NCBI GenBank assembly: GCA_005223185.1
Contig: NJBN01000007.1
Coordinates: forward strand, 126,001 to 190,000
Reading direction: 5' to 3'
DNA length: 64,000 nt
Source of the DNA: a candidate division LCP-89 bacterium B3_LCP
Lineage (GTDB): Bacteria; Electryoneota; B3-LCP
Shown: one piece after another, positions 8,452 through 18,609 of the stretch
How positions within the stretch are numbered: position 1 is the stretch's first letter
Layout of the letters: every line of letters begins with the position of its first letter
Made by a program: the position numbers and the translations under genes
The notes under the pieces: generated by a model
The model's input: only the letters and a program-made list of their open reading frames with translations
Database searches by the model: none
Told to the model about the DNA's origin: nothing

Positions 8452-9783
8452 TTAATTCAACGGAAACGGCATCTTGGGTAGAACGCCTTGGTGTCCTTTA
8501 GCCTTTCCCATACGTTTCATCATGGATTTTAACTGATTGAACTGGTTGAGAAGTTGATTGACGTCCTGAACCCTGGTTCCCGACCCTGCTGCTATTCTCT
8601 TCCTGCGGCTGCCGTTGATTATATTCGGTTTGCGTCTCTCTTCTAAAGTCATGGAATAGACGATAGCTTCCGTTTTCTGCAACTCCCTCTCATCCAGATT
8701 CAGGTTTTTCATCTGTTTACCTAAACCAGGGATCATCCCTAAAAGATCCTCCAGCGGTCCCATTTTCTTGATCTGGTTTAGCTGACTCAAGAAATCTTCA
8801 AAGGTGAATCCCTGTTTGGCTAGTTTAGTAGCCAGTTTCTCCGCTTCTTCCTGATCGACGTTCTCCTGGGCTTTCTCTACCAAGGTAAGCACATCACCCA
8901 TACCCAAAATTCGTGAAGCCATCCTGTCAGGATGAAATTCTTCCAGCGCATCAGGTTTTTCACCGGTTCCTATGAACCGGATGGGTTTGCCGGTTACAGC
9001 ACGGATGGAAAGCGCGGCGCCACCTCTGGCATCACCATCCATCTTGGTGAGGATAATTCCGTTGAAATCCAGGCGGTTCTGGAACTCCTGAGCTGCCTTA
9101 ACGGCATCCTGACCTGTCATACCATCAGCGATGTAAAGAATTTCAGGCGGTTTGACGGCGTCGCGTATGCGTTCCAGTTCCTGCATCATCTCATCGTCGA
9201 TATGCAACCGCCCGGCAGTATCCAAAAGAACGACGTCATAGCTGCTGCGTTTTGCTTCTGAAAGAGCGTCTGTACAGATTTTAACCGGGTCTATTTCACC
9301 AGGCGCCCAGACAGGGATATCAATCTGTTTACCAAGTTGCTTTAACTGGTCTATCGCAGCCGGACGATATACGTCAGCTGCAGCTAAAAGCGGAAATCTC
9401 CCCTTTCTGCGCAGATGAAGAGCCAATTTGGCGCACAGTGTAGTCTTACCGGATCCCTGCAGACCAACAATCATAACCGGTACTGGAGGAAGTCCTGAAA
9501 GCTCCAACTTAGCGAGACCTTCACCCAACAGCGTTATCAGTTCATTATGGATGATCTTAACGACCTGCTGACCAGGAGTGATGCTTTTGAGCACCTCATG
9601 ACCTAACGCCTTCTCCTGCACTCTCGCGATAAAATCCTTGGTGACCTTGAAATTGACGTCCGCTTCTAAGAGAATGCGGCGAATTTCTCGCATGGTCTGC
9701 CGGATGTTATCTTCGGTCAGCTTGCCGTGTGAGCGAAGCTTCCTGAAAAAACTATCGAATCTTTCGGTTAATTGTTCAAACAT
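8452..9783 (-). CDS. ffh: Signal recognition particle protein Ffh (SRP54)
   Basis: 443 aa. Ffh binds 4.5S RNA and signal sequences and delivers ribosomes to FtsY. An N-terminal helical domain (1-85) is followed by the G domain, with P-loop GLQGSGKTT, DTAGRL, TKMDGDARGG and GEKPDALEEF, then the M domain with a methionine-rich tail (SMMKRMGK and the RKRIAAGSG RNA-binding motif). Usual length. It is the first gene of the cluster leading to rpsP. No SRP RNA gene is seen nearby. Confidence 0.98.
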   Translation of the reverse strand: MFEQLTERFDSFFRKLRSHGKLTEDNIRQTMREIRRILLEADVNFKVTKDFIARVQEKALGHEVLKSITPGQQVVKIIHNELITLLGEGLAKLELSGLPPVPVMIVGLQGSGKTTLCAKLALHLRRKGRFPLLAAADVYRPAAIDQLKQLGKQIDIPVWAPGEIDPVKICTDALSEAKRSSYDVVLLDTAGRLHIDDEMMQELERIRDAVKPPEILYIADGMTGQDAVKAAQEFQNRLDFNGIILTKMDGDARGGAALSIRAVTGKPIRFIGTGEKPDALEEFHPDRMASRILGMGDVLTLVEKAQENVDQEEAEKLATKLAKQGFTFEDFLSQLNQIKKMGPLEDLLGMIPGLGKQMKNLNLDERELQKTEAIVYSMTLEERRKPNIINGSRRKRIAAGSGTRVQDVNQLLNQFNQLKSMMKRMGKAKGHQGVLPKMPFPLN

Positions 9784-9823
9784 ATCCTAGTACTTCAGGA
9801 ATTAAGAATAATGAGCGAATAGA

Positions 9824-10315
9824 TCAATACTTTTTCTTAATAGTATCAATCAAAGAACTGGTGGACAGACCTTCCAGCAGAGGCACACGGTGAACCTTTC
9901 CACCGGCTGATTTAACTTCATCAGCGCCGACAATCTGGTCTTCAGTGTAGTCAGCTCCCTTAACTAACACGTCCGGTCTTAATAAGGTAATCAGTTTTTT
10001 CGGTGTATCTTCCTTGAATATCACAATGGCGTCCACCTGACGCAGGCAGGAAAGTGCGAAAGCTCGGTGTTCCTGTACGATCAATGGTCTGGGATCGCCT
10101 TTTAGACGCTTGACGGAAGAATCGGAATTCAAGCCGACGATCAACCTGTCCCCCAATTCCTTTGCTTTAGCAAGATAATCAAAATGCCCGGGATGCAATA
10201 TGTCAAAGACACCGTTGGTGAAGACGATCTTTAGCCCCCGCCGTCTCCAATCCTGACATTTATCGAAAAGTTTTGACCAATCATGGTATATTTTCGCCAG
10301 GCTCAGTTCGGTCAT
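9824..10315 (-). CDS. rfaE2: D-glycero-beta-D-manno-heptose 1-phosphate adenylyltransferase (HldE C-terminal half)
   Basis: 163 aa. It transfers AMP from ATP to heptose 1-phosphate on the way to ADP-heptose for lipopolysaccharide core. Cytidylyltransferase-fold signatures are TNGVFDILHPGHFDYLAKA and GLNSDSSVKRLKG. In enterobacteria this domain is fused to the kinase; here the kinase is a separate gene at 10575-11576 with a tRNA gene between them. Length fits the stand-alone form. Confidence 0.95.
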   Translation of the reverse strand: MTELSLAKIYHDWSKLFDKCQDWRRRGLKIVFTNGVFDILHPGHFDYLAKAKELGDRLIVGLNSDSSVKRLKGDPRPLIVQEHRAFALSCLRQVDAIVIFKEDTPKKLITLLRPDVLVKGADYTEDQIVGADEVKSAGGKVHRVPLLEGLSTSSLIDTIKKKY

Positions 10316-10365
10316 ATTCGCTCAAAATATTTATTTCCAGAACACAAAGTTTAAAATTTCTTAAC

Positions 10366-10440
10366 GTGGGGCTGTTGGATTCTTCCGTAGTTCCATAGGA
10401 ATGCCTATGGCAGAATGCCTTTGGCAGAACCAATGCCCCT
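10366..10440. repeat. Imperfect inverted repeat with inner palindrome
   Basis: Outer arms GGGGCTGTTGG and CCAATGCCCC surround CCATAGGAATGCCTATGG (10393-10410) and a short direct duplication (GCAGAATGCCT / GCAGAACC). It lies between the tRNA gene and rfaE2. It is too irregular to call a terminator; it may be a decayed palindromic element. Confidence 0.4.
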
Positions 10441-10462
10441 CTGCTTGTTCAGTTTTCAACTG

Positions 10463-10538
<76 letters not shown>

Positions 10539-10574
10539 AAGTTTCATGATTGATAGGGATCAAGATATTGATAA

Positions 10575-11576
10575 TCATTTGTCAATATCTTTGAGCAGCT
10601 CTTCATTCAGTCTATGGCACTCAATAGGTACAACTCCAACTTCAGCACAGACGATACCTGCAGCATAATTAGCGAAATGAGCGCTTTCAACCAGCGTCGC
10701 ACCAGCCAGCTTCGCTACTATAATTGTAGAAATAACAGTATCTCCTGCACCTGATACGTCATGTATCTTCATGGCATGTGTTGGTATATGCAAAGGTTTC
10801 TCACCTGCCTTTTCAAAGAGCGACATACCCTTAGGGCCGCGGGTAATTAAAATAGATTTGCAGCTCAATCTCTCAAATAGTGTCTGTGCCGCATTAAAGA
10901 TATCTTCATCAGTACGGATGACTCTCCCCAAAACCTGTTCAGTTTCCCGCCTGTTAGGTTTAAAAAGGTTTACCTTAGTATATGAAAAAAAGTTATTGAA
11001 TTTTGGATCAACCGTTACAAAGATATTGTGAGCAGAGCATAAATCCACAACTTCTCGAATAAGCCTGTCGGTGATTACGCCTTTATTATAATCCTGGAAA
11101 ATGACGCCGTCAATTTCATCGACCATTTCCTTGAATGTCGACAGCATGAGTCTTTCCATATCACCGCTTAGATCCGATTTGGATTCCACGTCAGCGCGGA
11201 CGACATGCTGATCGTTGGCGATGATGCGGGTTTTAATCGTGGTCGGTCTGGAAACGTCTGTTACTACACCATTTACCTGAAGACCTAACTGGGAAAACAG
11301 ATGCCGTATCTGTTCGCCTGATATATCATCACCCACCACTCCAAAAGGAATGGCTCGTGCTCCTAAGTTAATGATATTGTTAGCTACATTGGCAGCGCCT
11401 CCAAGCTTGACCGATTCTGACATCACTTCAACCACCGGTACAGGCGCCTCTGGTGAAATCCTTTTGACGTCCCCCCACATGTAGCTGTCGAGCATTAGGT
11501 CGCCGATTACAGCTACGCGGCAATCCTTAAAACTGTCAAAGAGTTCTTTTATGCGGGATTTAGTGAAATTGCTCAT
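10575..11576 (-). CDS. rfaE1: D-glycero-beta-D-manno-heptose-7-phosphate kinase (HldE N-terminal half)
   Basis: 333 aa PfkB-family kinase that makes heptose 1,7-bisphosphate for ADP-heptose and LPS core. Signatures: N-terminal VAVIGDLMLDSYMWGDVKRISPEAP (typical of RfaE kinases), LGGAANVANNI and the catalytic DVSGAGDTV near residue 275. Start ATG 11576. It is read divergently from the MerR-flagellin unit and followed by tRNA-Val and then the adenylyltransferase. Confidence 0.95.
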   Translation of the reverse strand: MSNFTKSRIKELFDSFKDCRVAVIGDLMLDSYMWGDVKRISPEAPVPVVEVMSESVKLGGAANVANNIINLGARAIPFGVVGDDISGEQIRHLFSQLGLQVNGVVTDVSRPTTIKTRIIANDQHVVRADVESKSDLSGDMERLMLSTFKEMVDEIDGVIFQDYNKGVITDRLIREVVDLCSAHNIFVTVDPKFNNFFSYTKVNLFKPNRRETEQVLGRVIRTDEDIFNAAQTLFERLSCKSILITRGPKGMSLFEKAGEKPLHIPTHAMKIHDVSGAGDTVISTIIVAKLAGATLVESAHFANYAAGIVCAEVGVVPIECHRLNEELLKDIDK

Positions 11577-11740
11577 TGGTTACATTCAGTATTACGCTGG
11601 CTCAATATAACAATATTTTACGTTGAAAGCAACAGATATTTTCATCCTAATATAAGCGCATCAACACATCTATATGTAAGGACTCAAGGTATCTGTTACT
11701 ATGAGGTTTCGGTTTCATGCCCGAAATATTTATATAATGT

Positions 11741-11767
11741 TAAAGTTCATCTGAAAGATGCCGATAA
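11741..11767 (+). promoter_or_regulatory. Sigma28 (FliA) promoter
   Basis: TAAAGTTC (11741-11748), an 11-base spacer, then GCCGATAA (11760-11767). This matches the enterobacterial FliA consensus TAAAGTTT-N11-GCCGATAA at all but one position. It lies 45 bases upstream of the MerR-type gene, with flagellin next, so the pair is expected to be a late flagellar class operon. Confidence 0.88.
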
Positions 11768-11811
11768 GAATATTAGACGAGCGCAAAACAAATAGCTAAA
11801 GGGGGTGACCA

Positions 11812-12171
11812 ATGAAACCAATTAAGCTACCTGAAGAAACCCTGTATTCGATTGCACAAGTTAACGCAATCACAGGAGTCGCAAAACCGACAATTCGGTT
11901 CTGGGAGAAAGAATTCAGGGATTTTTTAAACCCAATGCGCACGCAGGGCAACCAGCGGCGTTACAAACGAACGGACATTAACATGATCGAGCGAATTAAT
12001 CATCTAGTACGAACCGAGGGCTTCACTCTTGAAGGCGCTCGCAGAAAATTAGACACCGAGTACGATGATGAACCCAGGGCAAAGATACCGGATGATGATC
12101 AACTGGCGAAATTAGCAGATACAATGTCTGATTATCTGCTGAAGAAACTTCTAGAAAAATCAACCGCCTAA
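11812..12171 (+). CDS. MerR-type DNA-binding regulator in the flagellin operon
   Basis: 119 aa. The N-terminal MerR winged helix-turn-helix is clear (SIAQVNAITGVAKPTIRFWEKEF, then RRYKRTDINMIERINHLVRTEGFTLEGARRKL). The C-terminus is short (about 45 residues), with no obvious metal-binding cysteines or ligand domain. A strong GGGGGTG ribosome-binding site precedes ATG 11812. The gene is transcribed from a sigma28 promoter together with flagellin (39 bases downstream). It could regulate flagellin or other motility genes, or be the small stand-alone type that needs a partner. Target unknown. Confidence 0.85.
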   Translation: MKPIKLPEETLYSIAQVNAITGVAKPTIRFWEKEFRDFLNPMRTQGNQRRYKRTDINMIERINHLVRTEGFTLEGARRKLDTEYDDEPRAKIPDDDQLAKLADTMSDYLLKKLLEKSTA

Positions 12172-12210
12172 AAACAAAATGAGATATAATCTCTAAGAGG
12201 GTGAACCGAG

Positions 12211-13044
12211 ATGAGCACACGAATCAATCACAACATACTGTCCATGGTGGCACAGCGAAGTATCTGGAATACCCAGAACGACTTAGATAGGTCCGTACAA
12301 CGCCTGTCATCGGGGCTCAGAATCAACAACGCATGGGATGATCCCGCGGGGTTGGCAATTTCCGAGCGCTTCCGAGCGCAAATCTCCTCAATGGAAGAAG
12401 CTGAAAGAAACGCAAACTCTGACATTAACCTGATGCAGACGGCTGAAGGCGCGCTGGCTGTTTTGGATGAAACTCTAATACGCATGAGAGCACTGTCTAT
12501 TCAATCATCCAATGGTGCGCTAACCTCATCTGACCGTCAAGCGTTAGACGTTGAATTCCAGCAGCTTCTGTCTGAAGTTAACCGTATCTCACAGGTTACG
12601 AACTACAACGGTTTATACCTGTTAGATGGGTCCTTCTCCTCCACAGGTGTAAAGTTCCATATCGGGACTTACAACACTCAAGGAGAGGACTATTATTACG
12701 TTAACTTCAACTCAATGACCTCCTCGGCACTGGGCATAACCGGGCTGGATATAACCTCAACCGTAACTGCACAGAATGCCATTAATTCCATCGATACTGC
12801 GATCGATTCCAAGGACACTGAAAGAACCAGAATCGGCGCTTACGTGGAACGTTTGCAGGGAACTATATCACAACTGATGACAGCACGTGAAAGAGCATCA
12901 GCTTCAGAATCAATGATCCGCGATGCTGACATTGCGGCTGAAATGTCACAATTCGTACGCTCGCAGATTCTAATGCAGACCGGCATATCCATGTTAGCCC
13001 AAGCTAATATGGTGCCCCAGATGGTTGCCAGTCTGATTGGGTAA
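12211..13044 (+). CDS. Flagellin
   Basis: 277 aa, a short flagellin with only the D0/D1 domains. The conserved N-terminal block (RSVQRLSSGLRINNAWDDPAG, LMQTAEGAL) and C-terminal block (ERASASESMIRDADIAAEMS, MLAQANMVPQ) are intact, with about 100 less conserved residues between. Subunits are exported by the flagellar type III system and form the filament. An AGAGGGTG ribosome-binding site precedes ATG 12211. No other flagellar gene is in the window, so the basal body must be encoded elsewhere. Confidence 0.95.
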   Translation: MSTRINHNILSMVAQRSIWNTQNDLDRSVQRLSSGLRINNAWDDPAGLAISERFRAQISSMEEAERNANSDINLMQTAEGALAVLDETLIRMRALSIQSSNGALTSSDRQALDVEFQQLLSEVNRISQVTNYNGLYLLDGSFSSTGVKFHIGTYNTQGEDYYYVNFNSMTSSALGITGLDITSTVTAQNAINSIDTAIDSKDTERTRIGAYVERLQGTISQLMTARERASASESMIRDADIAAEMSQFVRSQILMQTGISMLAQANMVPQMVASLIG

Positions 13045-13060
13045 ATCTGCTGTAATTATC

Positions 13061-13094
13061 AAAAAAAGTCCGGCGCCTCGTGCCGGACTTTTTT
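13061..13094. terminator. Bidirectional rho-independent terminator
   Basis: AAAAAA-GTCCGGC-loop-GCCGGAC-TTTTTT gives a perfect GC-rich 7-bp stem (longer with the A/T runs). It lies between flagellin (plus) and the ferredoxin gene (minus) and can end both convergent transcripts. Confidence 0.93.
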
Positions 13095-13108
13095 GCTTTA
13101 GATTAAGG

Positions 13109-13923
<815 letters not shown>

Positions 13924-13927
13924 GATT

Positions 13928-14644
13928 TTACCTCACAACAAGAGTGCCGACGTTTTCCCCCTGGATTATTTTCTTCAAGTTACCGGGAACCATAATGTTA
14001 AATACCCTTATAGGTATTTCATTATCCATGCAGAGGGCGACTGAGGTGGCATCCATGACTTTCAGTTCTTTCTGGATTACCTCTGTATAGGTAAGAGTTT
14101 CGTATCTTTTGGCATCAGGATTCAATTCTGGATCGCTATCGTAAACTCCATCCACCCGCGTACCTTTGAGGATTAAGTCCGCATGTATTTCGATGGCTCG
14201 CAGAGTGGCTGCAGTATCGCTGGTAAAATATGGATTACCGGTTCCGGCAGCGAAGATCACCACACGTCCCTTTTCGAGATGCCGAATAGCCCGGCGTCGA
14301 ATGAAAGGCTCAGTCAGTTCCTGTACTGAGATTGCGGAAAGAACACGGCATATAACGCCCACGTTTTCCAACCCATCCTGCAGAGCCAGTGCATTGATTA
14401 TCGTAGCTAGCATGCCCATGTGATCGGCTGTAACCCGGTCCATGCCCTGGGCTGCAGCCTTCATACCGCGAAAGATGTTGCCCCCGCCAATGACAACGGC
14501 AACGTCTGTCCCCAAACCTCTGATCACCTTAATTTCCTGCGCTGCTCGCGAGACTGAATCCAAATCGATACCATAACCCGCAGTACCGGTTAAGATATCA
14601 CCGGTCAGCTTTAAGAGGATGCGTTTTGACTCAGATTTGCTCAC
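13928..14644 (-). CDS. pyrH: Uridylate kinase
   Basis: 238 aa. It phosphorylates UMP to UDP in pyrimidine nucleotide synthesis. Amino-acid-kinase-fold signatures are [42 protein letters not shown] and [14 protein letters not shown]. It overlaps the end of tsf by 4 bases (ATGA), so the two are coupled. Confidence 0.98.
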   Translation of the reverse strand: MSKSESKRILLKLTGDILTGTAGYGIDLDSVSRAAQEIKVIRGLGTDVAVVIGGGNIFRGMKAAAQGMDRVTADHMGMLATIINALALQDGLENVGVICRVLSAISVQELTEPFIRRRAIRHLEKGRVVIFAAGTGNPYFTSDTAATLRAIEIHADLILKGTRVDGVYDSDPELNPDAKRYETLTYTEVIQKELKVMDATSVALCMDNEIPIRVFNIMVPGNLKKIIQGENVGTLVVR

Positions 14645-15240
14645 TCGCCAACCTTCAACCTGCTGAATCGGCGCAGCATTATATTCTCACCAAGTTTAGC
14701 GGCTGCTTCCGTTACCAGATCGCCTATGGTTTTTTCGGTATCCTTCACGTATGCCTGTTCAAGCAGACAATTTTCTGTGTAGAACTTTTCCAGTTTTCCG
14801 GTCAGTATTTTTTCTAAAATATCAGGTGGTTTTTTCTTTCCGCTCTCTTCTATCTGACCCTTGTATATCTCTTTTTCTTTCTCGATTAAGTCAGGTTGTA
14901 TCTCTTCCCGGCTGATAGCCAGAGGATTGGAAGCAGCAACGTGAAGCGATATATTCCTCGCTAATTCTTTGAATTCATCAGTATTAGCGACAAAATCGGT
15001 CTCACAGTTAAGTTCCACCATAACGCCAAGCTTGGATCCAATATGAATATAGGCGTCAATCAGCCCTTCCTTAGCTTCGCGTCCTGATCTTTTGGCAACA
15101 TGCGCCAGTCCCCTCTTGCGTAGGAATTCTATCGCTTTTTCTTCGCTTCCTTCGGCTTCGACCAATGCTTTTTTACAATCCATCATGCCTGCGCCGGTTT
15201 TCACACGCAGGGTTTTTACCGCTTCTGAGGTTATTGTCAT
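14641..15240 (-). CDS. tsf: Elongation factor Ts (short form)
   Basis: 199 aa. EF-Ts recycles EF-Tu by GDP release. The N-terminal UBA-like domain ([34 protein letters not shown]) and core motif [16 protein letters not shown] are present. It is the shorter form found in several phyla, with one core subdomain less than the E. coli protein. It is 24 bases downstream of rpsB and coupled to pyrH. Confidence 0.97.
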   Translation of the reverse strand: MTITSEAVKTLRVKTGAGMMDCKKALVEAEGSEEKAIEFLRKRGLAHVAKRSGREAKEGLIDAYIHIGSKLGVMVELNCETDFVANTDEFKELARNISLHVAASNPLAISREEIQPDLIEKEKEIYKGQIEESGKKKPPDILEKILTGKLEKFYTENCLLEQAYVKDTEKTIGDLVTEAAAKLGENIMLRRFSRLKVGE

Positions 15241-15264
15241 TTATATTCTCCAGAAAAAATCAGA

Positions 15265-16293
15265 TCAAGAAGCACCCGCTTCTTCATGATCTTTCTTGGT
15301 TTCTTCTTTAGTATCTTTAACTTTACTCTCTGTCTTTTCTATCTTTTTGACATCTTCGGTCGGTTTTACAGGCTCAGGCTTATCGTCTGATTTCGCGGCT
15401 GCTTTTTCTGGCGCTGCCGTTTTTGTTGAATCCGCAGGTGGTTCACCCTTTTCGCTGGCAACTTTGGCTTCTCTGAACGCTGCCGCTGCAACAGGAGGAG
15501 TATCTGTCTTCGGGCGGCGCCGCGGGCGGCGCCTGCTTCCCTGTTTATCCTGCGGAGGTCTCTCTTTAATGCCGGTAGTTATGGCCTGCTCAGTAACTCG
15601 CATTTCCGCAGCAACTGCGGCTGCTTCCATAACTGCATCAGCCAGAGAACGGGTTATCAAACCGACTGATTTAAATGCATCATCGTTACCCGGGATGGGG
15701 TAATCAACAATTTCGGGGTTGACGTTGGTATCGACGACTGCGACTATCGGTATGGATAATTTTCGCGCCTCTGCTACAGCGATATGCTCCTTCTTTATAT
15801 CCACGATGAAAACAGCGCCGGGGAGTTTTTTCAGGTCACGGATGCCACCCAGAGCTTTCTCCAGCTTGGCTTTCTCTTTATCAATGGTAAGTCTTTCTTT
15901 CTTGGATAATTTTTCGAATGTGCCATCGGTTGAAATTCGTTCTAAGGATTGCAAATTTTTCAGGCTCTTTCTTATAGTGGAGAAGTTAGTCAGCATGCCG
16001 CCGAGCCAGCGCTCACAGACGAAGGGCATATTTATGCGATTCGCTTCGGAACGAATTATATCCTTAGCCTGCTTTTTGGTGCCGACGAAAAGGACTTTTT
16101 CACCCACTTTTACGATATCCTGCAGTGCCTTGCAGGCTTTATCTATGCAAACTTGGGTCTTTTTCAGATCGATTATATGGATACCATGCTTGGAATCGAA
16201 GATGTACTTGGACATCTTGGGATTCCAGCGGCGAGTCAGATGACCGAAATGCGTGCCGGCCATTAGCAGCTGTTGAATTGATACGTTAGGCAT
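15265..16293 (-). CDS. rpsB: Small ribosomal subunit protein uS2 with charged C-terminal extension
   Basis: 342 aa against about 230-260 for the family. Residues 1 to about 225 are normal S2 (LLMAGTHFGHLTRRWNPKM, FVGTKKQAKDII, RWLGGMLTNFSTI, VDTNVNPEIVDYPIPGNDDA). The last ~110 residues are rich in Arg, Pro, Ala, Lys and Glu, with an RRRPRRRPK cluster followed by an A/K/E-rich tail like that on S16. A GAGGAGCG site precedes ATG 16293. It starts the tsf-pyrH-frr run. Confidence 0.96.
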   Translation of the reverse strand: MPNVSIQQLLMAGTHFGHLTRRWNPKMSKYIFDSKHGIHIIDLKKTQVCIDKACKALQDIVKVGEKVLFVGTKKQAKDIIRSEANRINMPFVCERWLGGMLTNFSTIRKSLKNLQSLERISTDGTFEKLSKKERLTIDKEKAKLEKALGGIRDLKKLPGAVFIVDIKKEHIAVAEARKLSIPIVAVVDTNVNPEIVDYPIPGNDDAFKSVGLITRSLADAVMEAAAVAAEMRVTEQAITTGIKERPPQDKQGSRRRPRRRPKTDTPPVAAAAFREAKVASEKGEPPADSTKTAAPEKAAAKSDDKPEPVKPTEDVKKIEKTESKVKDTKEETKKDHEEAGAS

Positions 16294-16456
16294 TCGCTCC
16301 TCTTATGATAGTCTTCGGGTTGATCGATCACAGCCTTCATTTCGCACCTTAATTCCCACTTATCTGGGGAACACCCAAGGCGCGATCCAAGCTGCGTGTT
16401 TTTCGTTCGTATTTGATAAACCGCCGTGCAGCATGATAGCCAAAGCGGCAAATTGA

Positions 16457-16861
16457 TTATCTCTTGGAATACTGGAAACGTTTACGCGCACCGGGTTGAC
16501 CGTACTTTTTGCGTTCCTTCTCTCTGGGATCACGGGTCAAGAACTTCATCTTCTTCAGTTCCGGGCGATGTTCAGGATCGTACTCAATCAGAGCGCGTGC
16601 GATTCCCAGCAGTATAGCTCCAGCCTGACCACTCTTTCCGCCGCCCTTGACATTGGCAATGACGTCGAATTTGCCAATAGCATCGACTGTTTCAAAGGGT
16701 TGTTCTACCAGGAGTTTTAAGACTTCTCTGCCAAAGTAATCCAGGAAGTCCTTCTGGTTTACGGTCATTTTGCCTGTGCCGGGCATCAGCCAAACGCGTG
16801 CTGTAGAAGTTTTCCTTCGTCCAGTTGCGTAATAGGATTTTTCCGTATCGGTACTTGCCAT
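16457..16861 (-). CDS. rpsI: Small ribosomal subunit protein uS9
   Basis: 134 aa. Signatures are [16 protein letters not shown], the [11 protein letters not shown] glycine-rich loop and the basic C-terminal tail [11 protein letters not shown] that reaches the P-site tRNA. It follows rplM by 25 bases, the usual L13-S9 pair. Confidence 0.98.
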   Translation of the reverse strand: MASTDTEKSYYATGRRKTSTARVWLMPGTGKMTVNQKDFLDYFGREVLKLLVEQPFETVDAIGKFDVIANVKGGGKSGQAGAILLGIARALIEYDPEHRPELKKMKFLTRDPREKERKKYGQPGARKRFQYSKR

Positions 16862-16886
16862 TTATTCCTCTTATAGACGTTTCTGA

Positions 16887-17315
16887 TTATGCGTTTAGCG
16901 GTTCCGGATGCTGAGCTTCATGCGGATGATCCGGACCTGCATAGACCTTGAGCTTGCGAAACTGTCGCCGCCCCAATGGTCCTCTGGGGAGCATTCCCTT
17001 CACGGCATGCTCGATAATCCTTTCAGGATGCTGAGCGCGCACCTGAGCCACCTTGGTGAAGATCTCTCCACCTGGATAGCCCGTGTGTCTAAAGTACGTT
17101 TTCTGCTGCTCTTTCTTTCCGGTCAAGCGCACTTTTTCCGCATTAACGACGACCACGAAATCACCTGTATCCAAATGCGGTGAAAAGATGGCTTTATGCT
17201 TGCCTCTTAGAACGGTAGCAATCTTTGTCGCTATGCGCCCCAAAATGAGGTCCTCAGCATCGACGATATACCATTTCCGCTCGATCTCAGCAGGTTTTGA
17301 ATGATATGTTTTCAC
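16887..17315 (-). CDS. rplM: Large ribosomal subunit protein uL13
   Basis: 142 aa, typical. Signatures: [41 protein letters not shown] and [16 protein letters not shown]. It is the first gene of the rplM-rpsI pair, and presumably of a transcript running into rpsB-tsf-pyrH-frr, although a 163-base gap before rpsB may hold a second promoter. Confidence 0.98.
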   Translation of the reverse strand: MKTYHSKPAEIERKWYIVDAEDLILGRIATKIATVLRGKHKAIFSPHLDTGDFVVVVNAEKVRLTGKKEQQKTYFRHTGYPGGEIFTKVAQVRAQHPERIIEHAVKGMLPRGPLGRRQFRKLKVYAGPDHPHEAQHPEPLNA

Positions 17316-17406
17316 TTTTACCCCAAAATTATTGAACCCTAAATTTATAAAAATAAGAGTCCAAAGTCAAGTAAATTATGGAATTTTATTAAAAATGTTT
17401 TTATGG

Positions 17407-17448
17407 GTATCGGGTTTTATTCGTCGGTTGATGTATAAAACCCGATAC
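17407..17448. terminator. Long perfect hairpin between gene clusters
   Basis: GTATCGGGTTTTAT and ATAAAACCCGATAC form a perfect 14-bp stem with a 14-base loop. It lies between the end of the glycosyltransferase cluster (17467) and rplM. It has no clean U-run on either strand, so it may be a terminator-like or REP-like palindrome. Confidence 0.5.
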
Positions 17449-17466
17449 TACAGGAGAATATCCGAT

Positions 17467-18609
17467 TTATACAGACAGTTCCTCAACAGCCTGCAACATC
17501 TCATCCCAGGAATATTGCTGCTTGATATCCTTAATGTTACGCTTCATTTCAGCAGATTTATCCTGATTGAAAAAGTCAGCTACTGCGCCTGCTAATTCTG
17601 CAGGATTATCAGGTGGAACCAGGTAACCGGTCTGACCTTCAATAACAACCTCCGGAAGTCCGCCTACTTTAGTGGAAATCACTGGCAGTTCAAAGTTATA
17701 AGCTACCTGCACCACTCCTGACTGGGTAGCAGATAGATACGGAAGAACCAGCAAGTCTGCGGCTTTGAAGTAAGTTCCCACCTCTTCATTGGGAATGTAG
17801 CGATTTTCCAATACGACCTCACCCTGGATGCCTGAATCGCTTATCCTGCTCCTGTATTTTTCTTCAGGTTCATAGAATTCACCAGCGATAAGAAGACGAA
17901 CATCACTGCCTAATGCCTGGATTATTTCAGGCATTGCATCAAGTAATACTTGAAGACCCTTATATTGTCTGATCAGCCCGAAGAAGAGAAGCACTTTCTG
18001 CTGCTGATTCAGCCCTAATTTCTCACGCGCCTCTTCCCTGCTTACAGTTTCTGTTGAATAACAATCATACAGGGGGTGAGCAGTCAAACGGACGTTTCTC
18101 TTCTTAGCTTCGGGAAACCACATATAAAGATCGTCCTGCACGACCTGGGATTGCACGATATAGCCATCTCCCCAGCGAAAACAGAGCCGTGTCAGGATGC
18201 GGTCAAACGGGATTCTTTCGTGTGGGATTACGTTATCAATTATGAAAATAATGCGGGTTTTGGTGAACCATTTAGTCAGTGCGCAGACGGCGGCAAATCC
18301 CGGTGCGAAGAAGGGCATCCAATACTTGATGATGAGGGCACCAGGGCGTTCCCGCCTGATTACCGAAAATGTCCTGAACCAGGATAGTGGATTCCAGGGG
18401 ACAAAGACGGGATGACTGGCAAGTTCGATGACGTCCTTGCTGGTTTCGACCTGTGTCCGACCGGGGAAGAGAATCTTAGGGAATTGCTTTTTAAAGGAGA
18501 GGATTTTTACCTTGTGTTCCCTTTGAAGAAGCTTTTTACCCAGTACTCCGATATATTGGGCTATGCCGCCTCGCAAGGGGTAAAAGGGTCCCAACAAGTA
18601 AATGGTCAC
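17467..18609 (-). CDS. Glycosyltransferase family 4
   Basis: 380 aa GT-B fold enzyme. The N-terminal part begins IYLLGPFYPLRGGIAQY. The C-terminal nucleotide-sugar domain has LLFFGLIRQYKGLQVLLDA, the ADLLVLPYLSATQSGV acceptor/donor EX7E-like region, and ISTKVGGLPEVVIEGQTGYLV. It is likely to work in cell-surface polysaccharide or LPS synthesis; the sugar is unknown. Its start overlaps the preceding GT2 gene by 4 bases (ATGA), so the two are co-expressed. Confidence 0.9.
   Translation of the reverse strand: MTIYLLGPFYPLRGGIAQYIGVLGKKLLQREHKVKILSFKKQFPKILFPGRTQVETSKDVIELASHPVFVPWNPLSWFRTFSVIRRERPGALIIKYWMPFFAPGFAAVCALTKWFTKTRIIFIIDNVIPHERIPFDRILTRLCFRWGDGYIVQSQVVQDDLYMWFPEAKKRNVRLTAHPLYDCYSTETVSREEAREKLGLNQQQKVLLFFGLIRQYKGLQVLLDAMPEIIQALGSDVRLLIAGEFYEPEEKYRSRISDSGIQGEVVLENRYIPNEEVGTYFKAADLLVLPYLSATQSGVVQVAYNFELPVISTKVGGLPEVVIEGQTGYLVPPDNPAELAGAVADFFNQDKSAEMKRNIKDIKQQYSWDEMLQAVEELSV

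Noticed and set aside
10393-10410. Intrinsic terminator after tRNA-Val
   Set aside because: The palindrome is A/T-moderate and lacks a U-run on the minus strand; kept only as an irregular repeat.
12211-13044. Flagellar gene cluster
   Set aside because: Only flagellin and the MerR-type gene are present; no hook, basal-body or export genes occur in the window.
15719-16243. 174-residue plus-strand frame opposite rpsB
   Set aside because: Antisense shadow of the conserved S2 core; no start context.
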